This document shows, in pieces, positions 1-6,782 of a stretch of DNA of 9,758 nucleotides. This DNA comes from Thauera sp. Lineage in GTDB: Bacteria > Pseudomonadota > Gammaproteobacteria > Burkholderiales > Rhodocyclaceae. How positions within the stretch are numbered: position 1 is the stretch's first letter; each line of letters begins with the position of its first letter. Under the pieces are notes generated by a model. It ran no database searches, was not told where the DNA came from, and worked only from the letters and a program-made list of their open reading frames with translations. The stretch is from contig JAKLLJ010000104.1 of assembly GCA_023150215.1 (NCBI GenBank), forward strand, positions 1 to 9,758. Direction: 5' to 3'. A program made the translations under genes and the position numbers.

Positions 1-1953
1 CCGGTCGACGGGGTGGGCTTCGAGATCAGCGCCGGCGAGACCTTCGCCTTGCTCGGCGAATCTGGCTGCGGCAAGTCGATGACCGCACTCGCGCTCACCC
101 GCCTGCTGCCCGACGGCGGTCGTATCGCGGGCGGCAGCGTGCGGCTGGCCGGCGAGGCCTTGCTCGCGCTGCCTGAGGCAGCGATGCGCCGTGTGCGTGG
201 CGGGCAGATCGGCATGATCTTCCAGGAGCCGTCGACCAGCCTCAATCCGGTGATGAGCGTGGGGGCGCAGATCGTCGAGGCGCTTGCCGCCCATGGCCTG
301 CGCGGCGAGGCGGCGCGTGCCGAGGCCTGCCGGCTGCTCGCCGCGGTCGGCATCCCCGATCCGCAGCGCCGGCTCGCAGAATTCCCCTTCCAGTTCTCCG
401 GTGGCATGAAGCAGCGCGTGATGATCGCGATTGCGCTCGCCGGGCGTCCGCGGCTGTTGATCGCGGACGAGCCGACCACCGCGCTCGACGTGACCATCCA
501 GGCCCAGGTGCTCGCGCTGCTCGCCGACATCCAGCAGCGCGAAGGCATGGCGATGCTGCTGATCACCCACGATCTCGGCGTGGTCGCGCGCGCGGCCCAC
601 CGCGTCGGCGTGATGTACGCCGGCCAGGTGGTGGAGACCGGTTCGCGCGCAGCCTTCTTCGCCGCGCCGCTGCACCCGTATTCGCGCAAGCTGTTCGCCG
701 CGCTGCCCGATGCCGGCAAGCGCGGCAGTGCGCTCGATGCACCGGTGGGGGGCGTGCCGCTGCCCGACCGCCACTTCGCCGGCTGTCGCTTCGCCGAGCG
801 CTGCGCGGCTGCCTTCGATCGCTGCGACGAGGAGGCGCCGGGTTGGCACCGCGTCGGTGCGCAGACGGTGCGCTGTCACCTCTACGAAGGGGTGGCGGTG
901 CCGCGTCCGCTCGAGGCCGCGGGCGAGGGCGCGCCGCAAGCGATCATCCGGCGCGCCGGCCAGGCGGTGCTCGAGGTGCGTGACCTGGCGGTGCATTTCC
1001 CGGTCCGCAAGGGCTTGTTCAAGCGCACCGTCGGTCATGTGCGGGCGGTGGATGGCGTCAGCCTGCGCCTGGCGCCCGGGCGCACGCTCGCCTTGGTCGG
1101 CGAATCCGGCTGCGGGAAGACGACGGTGGGCAAGGCGATCCTGCGCCTGATCGAACCCACCGCCGGCGAGCTGCGGCTCGATGGCGAGCGCTACGACGCC
1201 CTGCCACCCGGCGCGCTGCAGCCCCTGCGGCGTGCGGTGCAGATGGTGTTCCAGGACCCGTTCGCCTCGCTCAACCCGCGCATGCGGGTGGGCGAGATCA
1301 TCGAGGAGGGGCTGGCCGCGCTCGGCATCGGTGCCGATGCGCGTGAACGGCGAGCGCGGGTGGTGGACCTGCTCGAACGCGTGGGCCTCGCCGGCGAGAT
1401 GCGCTGGCGCCATCCGCACGAGTTCTCCGGTGGCCAGCGTCAGCGCATCGCGGTGGCGCGCGCGCTCGCGGTGGGGCCACGGGTGATCGTGTGCGACGAG
1501 CCCACCAGCGCGCTCGATGTGTCGGTGCAGGCGCAACTGCTCAACCTGATGCGCGAACTGCAGCGCGATGAAGGGCTCGCCTACCTCTTCATCACCCACA
1601 ACCTCGCGGTGGTCGAGTACCTCGCCGACGATGTCGCGGTGATGTACCTGGGCCGCATCGTCGAGGAGGGCCCGCTCGAGCGTGTACTTCGCGTGCGCGC
1701 GCATCCGTACACGCGCGCGCTGCTTGCCGCGGTGCCCCGCATCGGCGGCGAAGACGAAGCGGGGCGTGCAGGCGCAGCAGTGTCGGGTACTGCGGTCGAG
1801 TTGCCATCACCGCTCGCGCCGCCCGTCGGCTGCCACTTCCACCCGCGCTGCGCGCAGGCCACGGACGTGTGCCGGATGCGCTATCCGGAACCGGTCGAGC
1901 TCGGCCATGGGCACCGGGTGCGCTGCCACTGGCCGCTCACCGGCGCCGCGTGA
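1..1953 (+). CDS. Dipeptide/oligopeptide-type ABC transporter ATPase, two nucleotide-binding domains fused (YejF / DppD-DppF type), 5' partial
   Basis: This cytoplasmic ATPase subunit would power import of peptides or similar solutes by a binding-protein-dependent ABC importer. Numbering from the GTG at 13, the first domain shows Walker A GESGCGKS (15-22), Q-loop Gln71, signature FSGGMKQ (128-134), Walker B with DE at 152-153 and switch His186. The second shows GESGCGKT (363-370), Gln414, FSGGQRQ (471-477), DE 495-496 and His529. Each half ends in an oligopeptide-transporter C-terminal extension with four cysteines (258, 264, 271, 288 and 607, 613, 620, 638). The frame is open to base 1, and the residues before the GTG (PVDG) fit the usual 'VDGVSF' strand, so the true start lies upstream and the protein is longer than 646 residues. 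Both ATP sites look intact. The permease and binding-protein genes are not in the window, so the substrate is unknown. Confidence 0.93.
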   Translation, partial: PVDGVGFEISAGETFALLGESGCGKSMTALALTRLLPDGGRIAGGSVRLAGEALLALPEAAMRRVRGGQIGMIFQEPSTSLNPVMSVGAQIVEALAAHGLRGEAARAEACRLLAAVGIPDPQRRLAEFPFQFSGGMKQRVMIAIALAGRPRLLIADEPTTALDVTIQAQVLALLADIQQREGMAMLLITHDLGVVARAAHRVGVMYAGQVVETGSRAAFFAAPLHPYSRKLFAALPDAGKRGSALDAPVGGVPLPDRHFAGCRFAERCAAAFDRCDEEAPGWHRVGAQTVRCHLYEGVAVPRPLEAAGEGAPQAIIRRAGQAVLEVRDLAVHFPVRKGLFKRTVGHVRAVDGVSLRLAPGRTLALVGESGCGKTTVGKAILRLIEPTAGELRLDGERYDALPPGALQPLRRAVQMVFQDPFASLNPRMRVGEIIEEGLAALGIGADARERRARVVDLLERVGLAGEMRWRHPHEFSGGQRQRIAVARALAVGPRVIVCDEPTSALDVSVQAQLLNLMRELQRDEGLAYLFITHNLAVVEYLADDVAVMYLGRIVEEGPLERVLRVRAHPYTRALLAAVPRIGGEDEAGRAGAAVSGTAVELPSPLAPPVGCHFHPRCAQATDVCRMRYPEPVELGHGHRVRCHWPLTGAA

Positions 1954-1967
1954 GGCAGCGGCCTCAC
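1950..1967 (+). terminator. Hairpin overlapping the ABC ATPase stop codon, possible weak terminator
   Basis: GTGAGGC (1950-1956) and GCCTCAC (1961-1967) form a perfect 7-bp stem with the 4-base loop AGCG. The TGA stop (1951-1953) lies inside the 5' arm. The stem is followed by GCTCTTGC rather than a real T-run, so intrinsic termination would be weak. It may instead protect the 3' end of the message. Confidence 0.4.
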
Positions 1968-2032
1968 GCTCTTGCAGCATGCATCGCGCCTGCAGGCGAA
2001 CGGCGCGCGCTGGTGTTCGGGGTGGGGCAAAC

Positions 2033-2057
2033 GTTCGCGCCTTCCGGCGCTCCTACA
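2033..2057 (-). repeat. REP-like element, inverted orientation (copy 1)
   Basis: Read on the minus strand this begins TGTAGGAGCGCCGG, with the GTAG head and a G/C palindromic core. It differs from the perfect copies at 7199-7287 at 2 of 25 positions. It faces copy 2 at 2083-2107 with 25 bases between them, so the two can pair into a larger hairpin. It lies in the gap between convergent genes, typical for REP/REPIN sequences. Confidence 0.7.
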
Positions 2058-2082
2058 CGTGAGCAACGCGCGGTGGTGTTCC

Positions 2083-2107
2083 TGTAGGAGCGGCGGCAGC
2101 CGCGAAC
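2083..2107 (+). repeat. REP-like element, direct orientation (copy 2)
   Basis: This 25-base copy begins TGTAGGAGCGGCGG and ends CCGCGAAC. It differs at one position from the copy at 7263-7287. The core GCGGC-GGCA-GCCGC is a 5-bp stem with a 4-base loop, preceded by GTAG. That is the layout known for REP elements mobilised by RAYT (REP-associated tyrosine) transposases. No RAYT gene is present in the window. Confidence 0.75.
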
Positions 2108-2121
2108 CCCGTCCCTCCCGA

Positions 2122-2149
2122 TGTAGGCGCGGCGGCAGCCGCCGCGAAC
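2122..2149 (+). repeat. REP-like element, variant with 3-base expansion (copy 3)
   Basis: This is a third copy, 14 bases after copy 2 and in the same orientation. It begins TGTAGGCGCGGCGGC and ends GCCGCGAAC. The core has an extra GCC triplet, making it 28 bases. Its GCCGC (2141-2145) can also pair with GCGGC at 2154-2158, giving an alternative hairpin just beyond the mltD 3' end. The gap around it (1954-2197) contains no gene that I can support. Confidence 0.6.
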
Positions 2150-2197
2150 TTTTGCGGCCTTCCCGGGTTCGCTGCGTGTCGCCCGGGCGTGAGCGGC

Positions 2198-3598
2198 TCA
2201 GCGCCCCTTGCGCCGCTTGGGCGGGCGCTTGTCGCCGGGGCGGGGCTTGGCCTTGGGGGTTTTCAAGCGAGGTTCGCCGCTGCGCGCGCCGCTCGTGTTG
2301 AGCTTGAGGCCAGGCTGGCGGGCGGCCGTGGCAGCAAGCGGGAGCAGGCTGGTCACCTCGAGCGCGCCGTCCGGATCGATGCCGTCGGGCACCAGCAGTG
2401 AATAGCCTTCGCCCGGCTGGCTGCCCGGGCCGAGGCCGTTGAGCTTGCGCAGCTCGGCCGAGCTCAGGCCGTGGCGGGCGGCGACCGCCTCGAGGGTCTC
2501 GCCTGCGGCCATCACGTGCATCCGCCATTCGCCGTCGTCCTCGTCGAGTTCGGCGAGGCCTTGCTGCAATTGTTCGGCGCGGTCGGTGGGCACGATGAAG
2601 ATCTGCCCCGGCGTGGTGACCGCGGGGCGATTGAAGCTCGGGTTGAGGGCGAGGAACTCGTCCAGCGGCATCCCGGAGAGCTTCGCCGCCGTGGCGAGGT
2701 CCACGCCGATCGGCGCCTCCACGCTGACGAAGTGCAGTTCGTTGGCCACGTAGGGCAGTTCGAAGTGGAAGAGCTCGGGCTCGGAGACGATGTTCTTGAT
2801 CGCCTGCAGCTTGGGTACGTAGTTGCGCGTCTCGTCGGGCATGCGCAGGTGCTCGTATTCGAGCGGCAGGCCGTCCTCGGCGTTGCGCTTGAGCGCGCGC
2901 TGCACCGCGCCTTCGCCCCAGTTGTAGGAGGCGAGCGCGAGGTGCCAGTCGCCGTGCATCTCGTAGATGCGCTGCAGGTAGTCGAGCGCGGCGTTGGTGG
3001 AAGCGATGACGTCGCGGCGCTCGTCCACCCAGTGGTCCTGCGTGAGGTTGTAGTGCTTGCCGGTCGAGGGAATGAACTGCCATAGCCCGGAGGCGTGCGC
3101 GCGTGAGTAGGCCATCGGGTTGTAGCTGCTCTCGACCATCGGCAGCAGCGCGAGCTCGGTCGGCATGCCGCGGCGTTCGAGCTCGTCGACGATGTAGTAG
3201 AGGTAGCGGCCGCCGCGCTCGAACACCTGCTTGAGGAAGCGCGGGCGGTTGAGGTAGAAGCTTTGCTGGTCCATCACCCGCTTGCTGTCGAGGTCGGCCA
3301 TGCCGAAGCCGCGCCGGATGCGGTCCCAGATGTCGTTGGCGTCGCGGGTGAGGTCGAGCGTCAGCACGCGGGCGGCTTCGGGCGACTCGGCAAGCTGCGG
3401 CGGGGTCATGCCCGTGGGGCTCGCGCTGCCCGTGCCTGCGCGCAAGGTGCTCGTCGCTGCTTGAGGTGTGGCGGGCGAGTCACTTTCCTGCGCGCCTGCG
3501 GTGCCGGGGACGTGGATGAAGGCGAGCACGCACACGGACAGCGCGGCGCGCGCAATGGCGGTGCGCACCGGCGCACCACGGCAATAGGAAGGGGTCAT
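2198..3598 (-). CDS. mltD: Membrane-bound lytic murein transglycosylase D
   Basis: This enzyme cleaves the MurNAc-GlcNAc bond of peptidoglycan with formation of 1,6-anhydro-MurNAc, outside the inner membrane. The protein has 466 residues: a signal peptide (about 1-36, with AGA before Gln37), a goose-type SLT domain (about 125-270) and two LysM-like repeats (about 293-336 and 361-404). The catalytic glutamate is Glu156 in LLPMVESSYNP, followed by the family motif SGLWQFIPSTG (170-180). Unlike E. coli MltD, which is a lipoprotein, no convincing lipobox is present (Cys23 is preceded by LSV), so it may be periplasmic or anchored through LysM. The last ~22 residues are strongly basic (KAKPRPGDKRPPKRRKGR). 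It starts 6 bp after the gloB stop and is probably co-transcribed with gloB. No strong ribosome site precedes the ATG, and a GTG at codon 11 is an alternative start. Confidence 0.93.
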   Translation of the reverse strand: MTPSYCRGAPVRTAIARAALSVCVLAFIHVPGTAGAQESDSPATPQAATSTLRAGTGSASPTGMTPPQLAESPEAARVLTLDLTRDANDIWDRIRRGFGMADLDSKRVMDQQSFYLNRPRFLKQVFERGGRYLYYIVDELERRGMPTELALLPMVESSYNPMAYSRAHASGLWQFIPSTGKHYNLTQDHWVDERRDVIASTNAALDYLQRIYEMHGDWHLALASYNWGEGAVQRALKRNAEDGLPLEYEHLRMPDETRNYVPKLQAIKNIVSEPELFHFELPYVANELHFVSVEAPIGVDLATAAKLSGMPLDEFLALNPSFNRPAVTTPGQIFIVPTDRAEQLQQGLAELDEDDGEWRMHVMAAGETLEAVAARHGLSSAELRKLNGLGPGSQPGEGYSLLVPDGIDPDGALEVTSLLPLAATAARQPGLKLNTSGARSGEPRLKTPKAKPRPGDKRPPKRRKGR

Positions 3599-3604
3599 TG
3601 GCGC

Positions 3605-4378
3605 TCAGAAACTGTCCTTCCACGCCCGCAGATCCGCGAGGCATTCGAGCGCATCCTGCGGCCGGCGGCCGGCATGGGCGGCGACGGTGTCGATCACCCC
3701 AGGCTGGTCGCAGCGCAGAAAGGGATTGATCGCACGTTCGCGGCCGATGGTGCTCGGCAGGGTCGGTTCGCCGCGCGCGCGCAGCGCCTCGCAGTGCGCC
3801 GCCCAGGCGTCGCGCTCGGGGTTGTGGGGCTCCGCGACGCGGGCGAAGGCGAGGTTGGACAGCGTGTATTCGTGGGTGCAATACACCCGGGTGTCGGGGG
3901 GTAGCGCGGCCAGGCGAGCGAGCGAGTGCTGCATCTGGGCCGGGCTGCCTTCGAAGAGCCGGCCGCAGCCGGCGGAAAAGAGCGTGTCGCCGCAGAACAC
4001 CAGGCCGGGTTCGCTGTCGATGCCGACGAAGGCGATATGGCCGGCGGTGTGGCCGGGCACCTCGAGCACGCGCAGCGCGATGCCCGGGCTGGCGATGCGG
4101 ATCTCGTCACCGTCGAACACCGGGTGGTCGACCTGCTCGATCGCCTCGCCGGCCGGGCCGAAGACCGGCACGCCGCGCCGGGCCAGCAGCGCGGCAAGGC
4201 CGCCGGTGTGGTCGGGGTGGTGGTGGGTGACGAGGATGGCGCCGAGTTCGAGACCGAGGTGACGCAGCGCGTCCTCGACCGCGACGGCGTCGCCGGGATC
4301 GACCACGAGCGCATGGCGGCCGTCATGGACGAGCCAGATATAGTTATCGCGGAAGGCGGGAACGGGGATAATCTTCAT
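3605..4378 (-). CDS. gloB: Hydroxyacylglutathione hydrolase (glyoxalase II)
   Basis: This cytoplasmic thioesterase hydrolyses S-D-lactoylglutathione to D-lactate and glutathione, the second step of methylglyoxal detoxification. The 257-residue metallo-beta-lactamase-fold protein has the binuclear metal motif THHHPDH (51-57: His52, His54, Asp56, His57), plus His110 in VPGHTAGH, Asp131 in FCGDTLFSAGCGRLFEG and His169 in YCTHEYT. The glyoxalase II C-terminal domain carries the substrate-binding segment PSTIGRERAINPF (208-220). Length and the N-terminus MKIIPVPAFRDNYIWL match the family, so the ATG at 4378 is well supported. No ribosome-binding site precedes it, and a promoter sits immediately upstream, so the message may be leaderless. 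It is followed 6 bp later by mltD. Confidence 0.96.
   Translation of the reverse strand: MKIIPVPAFRDNYIWLVHDGRHALVVDPGDAVAVEDALRHLGLELGAILVTHHHPDHTGGLAALLARRGVPVFGPAGEAIEQVDHPVFDGDEIRIASPGIALRVLEVPGHTAGHIAFVGIDSEPGLVFCGDTLFSAGCGRLFEGSPAQMQHSLARLAALPPDTRVYCTHEYTLSNLAFARVAEPHNPERDAWAAHCEALRARGEPTLPSTIGRERAINPFLRCDQPGVIDTVAAHAGRRPQDALECLADLRAWKDSF
4344..4372 (+). promoter_or_regulatory. Possible promoter for the YafS-like-rnhA-dnaQ operon
   Basis: GATAAT (4367-4372) matches 5 of 6 bases of the -10 consensus. At 17 bases upstream is TTATCG (4344-4349), a poor -35 with 3 of 6 matches. Transcription would start near 4379, about 20 bases before the GTG at 4401. The boxes lie within the first codons of gloB. 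The call rests mainly on the -10 and the lack of other space. Confidence 0.35.
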
Positions 4379-4385
4379 TTCGCGA

Positions 4386-4413
4386 ATTGTGAGGGCCTGA
4401 GTGCCGATGTCAA
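4386..4413 (-). promoter_or_regulatory. Predicted sigma-70 promoter of gloB-mltD
   Basis: On the minus strand a perfect -35 box TTGACA (4408-4413) is followed after 16 bases by CACAAT (4386-4391), which matches 4 of 6 bases of the -10 consensus. Transcription would begin around 4377-4381, essentially at the gloB ATG (4378), leaving no room for a ribosome-binding site. The -35 box lies inside the first codons of the divergent YafS-like gene. Confidence 0.55.
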
Positions 4414-5132
4414 TCCTCCGGTTCGAAGACTGGCTGCAGACCGCGCAAGGGCGCTACCTGCTCGACTGGGAACAGGGCACGCTCGACCACCTCGTAGCGG
4501 ATGTTTTCGGCTACTACGCAGTGCAGGTCGGCTTGCCTGGCATTGATCTCCTGCGCGCCAACCGCATGCCGTGCAGGTTGTCCTGCGGCTGTGCCGGGCG
4601 GGACCTGCGCTGCAGCGAATTCGAGCTGCCGTTCGCCACTGCCAGCCTCGACCTGGTCCTGCTGCCGCATGTGCTGGAGTTTTCCGCCCATCCACATCGC
4701 GTGCTGCGCGAGGTCGAGCGGGTGCTGGTGCCCGAAGGCAGCGTGGTGATCAGCGGCCTCAATCCGCTCAGCCTGTGGGGCGCGCGCAAGCTCCTGGCGC
4801 GCCGCGATGCGGGGGCGCCGTGGAGCGGGCACTATCGCTCGGCGATGCGCATCCGTGACTGGTTGACCCTGCTCGGTTTCGAGGTGCAGGCGAGCATGTT
4901 CGGCTGCTATGCGCCGCCGTTGCGCTCGCCGCAGTGGCAGGAGCGCTGGCGCTTCGCCGATCGAGCCGGGGCGCGCTGGTGGCCGGTGCTCGGTGCTGGC
5001 TACCTGCTGCACGGGATCAAGCGTGTGCAGGGCATGCGCCTGATCACGCCACACTGGCGCGGCCGCAAGGCCACATCGAAAAGACTTTCGCCGGTCGCCC
5101 AGCGCGACGGCTCGACGAGGAACATGCAGTAG
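4401..5132 (+). CDS. YafS-like SAM-dependent methyltransferase-family protein (class I fold), substrate unknown
   Basis: The 243-residue protein resembles the C-terminal part of class I methyltransferases: strand and motif FELPFATASLDLVLLPHVLEF (about 74-94), then HRVLREVERVLVPEGSVVISGLNP (99-122), the typical 'LxExxRVLxPGG' region. The glycine-rich SAM loop normally seen near residue 45-65 is not recognisable; the region there reads RLSCGCAGRDLRC, with three cysteines. It holds the position of E. coli yafS between gloB and rnhA, so it is probably the same family; the cellular substrate is unknown. GAGGG at 4391-4395 lies 5 bases before the GTG at 4401, which favours that start; the ATG at 4407 is an alternative. 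The stop is 2 bp before the rnhA ATG, indicating one operon with rnhA and dnaQ. Confidence 0.82.
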   Translation: MPMSILRFEDWLQTAQGRYLLDWEQGTLDHLVADVFGYYAVQVGLPGIDLLRANRMPCRLSCGCAGRDLRCSEFELPFATASLDLVLLPHVLEFSAHPHRVLREVERVLVPEGSVVISGLNPLSLWGARKLLARRDAGAPWSGHYRSAMRIRDWLTLLGFEVQASMFGCYAPPLRSPQWQERWRFADRAGARWWPVLGAGYLLHGIKRVQGMRLITPHWRGRKATSKRLSPVAQRDGSTRNMQ

Positions 5133-5134
5133 CC

Positions 5135-5593
5135 ATGGAAGAAGTGGATATCTATACCGACGGGGCGTGTAGCGGCAACCCGGGCCCCGGGGGCTGGGGC
5201 GCGATCTTGCGTGCGGGCATGCACGAGAAGGAAATCTGGGGCGGCGAGCCGGCGACGACCAATAACCGCATGGAGCTGCTCGCCGTCATCCGCGCGCTCG
5301 ATGCGCTCAAGCGCCCGGTGGCGGCGCGCGTGCACACCGACAGCCAGTACGTGCAGAAGGGGATCTCGGAGTGGATCCATGGCTGGAAGGCACGTGGCTG
5401 GAAAACTGCTTCCAAAGAGCCGGTCAAGAACGCCGACTTGTGGCGGGCGCTCGATGAGGCTGCCGCGCGCCACCAGGTGAAGTGGCTGTGGGTGCGGGGG
5501 CATTCGGGGCACCCCGAGAACGAACGCGCCGACGCGCTCGCGCGGCGTGGCGTGGACGCAGTGCGGCGCGGCGGCGCGGCGGTACAGGGCTGA
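5135..5593 (+). CDS. rnhA: Ribonuclease HI
   Basis: RNase HI cuts the RNA strand of RNA:DNA hybrids, removing R-loops and primer remnants and preventing unscheduled initiation. The 152-residue protein has the usual length and the full catalytic set: Asp9 in YTDGACSGNPGPGGWG, Glu47 in NNRMELLA, Asp69 in HTDSQYV, His123 in RGHSGHPENERAD and Asp133. The basic protrusion (handle) region W80-IHGWKARGWKTASKEPVKN is present, as in the E. coli type. The frame stays open upstream, but the ATG at 5135 matches the conserved N-terminus and lies 2 bp after the upstream stop. No good Shine-Dalgarno is at the optimal distance (GAGG at 5117-5120 is 14 bases away), so translation may depend on coupling with the upstream gene. 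Confidence 0.97.
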   Translation: MEEVDIYTDGACSGNPGPGGWGAILRAGMHEKEIWGGEPATTNNRMELLAVIRALDALKRPVAARVHTDSQYVQKGISEWIHGWKARGWKTASKEPVKNADLWRALDEAAARHQVKWLWVRGHSGHPENERADALARRGVDAVRRGGAAVQG

Positions 5594-5604
5594 GGGAGCG
5601 AAAC

Positions 5605-6324
5605 ATGAGACAGGTCGTACTCGACACCGAAACCACCGGCCTCGACTGGCGCAACGGCGACCGGGTCATCGAGATCGGCTGCATCGAGCTGCTCGATCGC
5701 AGCCTCACCGGCCGCCACTACCACGCATATATCAACCCCGAGCGCGGCATCGACGCCGAGGCGGTGGCGGTGCACGGCATCACCGCGGATTTCCTCGCCG
5801 ACAAGCCGAAGTTCGCCCACATCGTTGAGGACTTCGAGGACTTCGTGCGCGATGCGGAGCTGGTCATCCACAACGCCAGCTTCGACGTCGGCTTCCTCGA
5901 TCACGAGCTCGATCGGCTGGGGCGCGGCAAGCTGTCGACCTTGTGCGCGGGGGTGATCGATACGCTCAGGCTGGCCAAGGAGCAGAACCCGGGCAAGAAG
6001 GCCTCGCTCGATGCGCTGTGCGACCGCTACGAGATCGACAACGCGCACCGCGAGCTGCATGGCGCGCTGCTCGATGCGGAACTGCTCGCCGAGGTCTACC
6101 TGGCCATGACGCGCGGCCAGGAGAGCCTGATGATCGGCCTCGAGGACGAACCGGCCGCGCGCGAAACGGACGCCGATGGCGCCCCCGTGTTGCGCGCTGC
6201 AGTGAAGGTTTTGCGCCCGGATGCGAGCGAGCAGCAGGCCCACGATGCAGTGCTGGCCGACATCGCCAAGGCGAACAAGGGCCTGTGCCTGTGGTTGGCG
6301 CCCGCGCCGGAGGCAGCGGGCTGA
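5605..6324 (+). CDS. dnaQ: DNA polymerase III epsilon subunit, 3'-5' proofreading exonuclease
   Basis: This is the proofreading exonuclease of the replicative polymerase core. The 239-residue protein is of the DEDDh class: Asp7 and Glu9 in VLDTETTGLDW, Asp94 in HNASFDVGFLDHEL, and His152 and Asp157 in HRELHGALLDAELLAEVYL. After the exonuclease domain comes GQESLMI (171-177), at the place of the E. coli beta-clamp-binding motif QTSMAF. The C-terminal tail (about 180-239) would bind the polymerase subunit. The ATG at 5605 is preceded by GGGAG at 5594-5598, 6 bases away, and this start gives the conserved N-terminus; longer upstream extensions of the open frame are not needed. It lies 11 bp after rnhA, a neighbourhood shared with E. 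coli, although there rnhA and dnaQ are divergent. Confidence 0.96.
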   Translation: MRQVVLDTETTGLDWRNGDRVIEIGCIELLDRSLTGRHYHAYINPERGIDAEAVAVHGITADFLADKPKFAHIVEDFEDFVRDAELVIHNASFDVGFLDHELDRLGRGKLSTLCAGVIDTLRLAKEQNPGKKASLDALCDRYEIDNAHRELHGALLDAELLAEVYLAMTRGQESLMIGLEDEPAARETDADGAPVLRAAVKVLRPDASEQQAHDAVLADIAKANKGLCLWLAPAPEAAG

Positions 6325-6358
6325 TTATCGACTGGGCGGCGGCGCGGGGCGGTGCGCC

Positions 6359-6766
6359 TCAACCCTCCTCACGTCGCACCCTTTCGAGGCCCTTGAGGAT
6401 GTCATGGCGCGAGAGCTGGCCGATCAGGCGCGCGCCTTCGACGACCGGCAGGCTGGCGTAGTGCTTGGCGAGGAACACCTCGATCGCGTCGATCAGGCTG
6501 GCATCGGCCGCGATCGAGGTGACGTCGCGGCTCATGAAGTCTTCGACCGTGCCTTCGTCGCGGCGAAAATACGAGGCATCGAGCGCCGCCTTGAGGCAGT
6601 CCTTTTCGGACAGGAAACCCACCACGCGGCGGTTTTCATCGACCACCGGGGCACCGCTCAGGCCGTGCTTGACGAGCAGGCTCACCGCCTTGAGCAGGTC
6701 GGTCGTCGGCGAAAAGGCGAGGCGGTCGCCGGCCATGTAGTCCTTGACGAACAGGGAACCGAGCAT
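6359..6766 (-). CDS. Small protein of two CBS domains, probable nucleotide sensor
   Basis: The 135-residue protein consists of a tandem CBS (Bateman) module and little else: CBS1 about 8-62 (VKDYMAGDRLAFSP ... GLSGAPVVDENRRVVGFLSEKD) and CBS2 about 74-128 (VEDFMSRDVTSIAADASL ... LPVVEGARLIGQLSRHDIL). Such modules bind adenine nucleotides or SAM and usually report energy state to a partner protein. Here no catalytic domain is attached, so a partner must act in trans; none is identified. The ATG at 6766 has a good ribosome site, GGGAG, 5 bases upstream on the minus strand. It begins 16 bp after the nqrM stop, so the two are probably co-transcribed, and it converges on dnaQ with a 34-bp gap. Confidence 0.88.
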   Translation of the reverse strand: MLGSLFVKDYMAGDRLAFSPTTDLLKAVSLLVKHGLSGAPVVDENRRVVGFLSEKDCLKAALDASYFRRDEGTVEDFMSRDVTSIAADASLIDAIEVFLAKHYASLPVVEGARLIGQLSRHDILKGLERVRREEG

Positions 6767-6782
6767 GATGTCTCCCGGGGAG

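Noticed and set aside
2033..2149. Repeat cluster considered as a CRISPR array
   Set aside because: The copies are in mixed orientation, unequally spaced and diverged, and no cas genes are present. The GTAG-palindrome layout fits REP elements.
1881..3083. 400-codon minus-strand frame overlapping mltD, and plus-strand frames over mltD and gloB (2471-3085, 3263-3904, 3926-4546)
   Set aside because: All have shadow composition and no motifs, while the overlapping mltD and gloB frames show complete catalytic motifs.
3500..3598. Lipobox around Cys23 of MltD
   Set aside because: The preceding residues LSV have Val at -1, where Gly, Ala or Ser is needed, and Cys23 is too early in the hydrophobic stretch. 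AGA at 34-36 is a better cleavage site.
5152..6243. Minus-strand open frame of 363 codons antisense to rnhA and dnaQ
   Set aside because: It is opposite two well-identified genes, has no recognisable domain, and such frames are common at this GC content.
6325..6358. tRNA gene or strong terminator after dnaQ (E. coli has a tRNA-Asp next to dnaQ)
   Set aside because: The gap is only 34 bases, so there is no room for a tRNA. GGCGC/GCGCC (6341-6358) could form a 5-bp stem, but there is no T-run, so I do not call a terminator.
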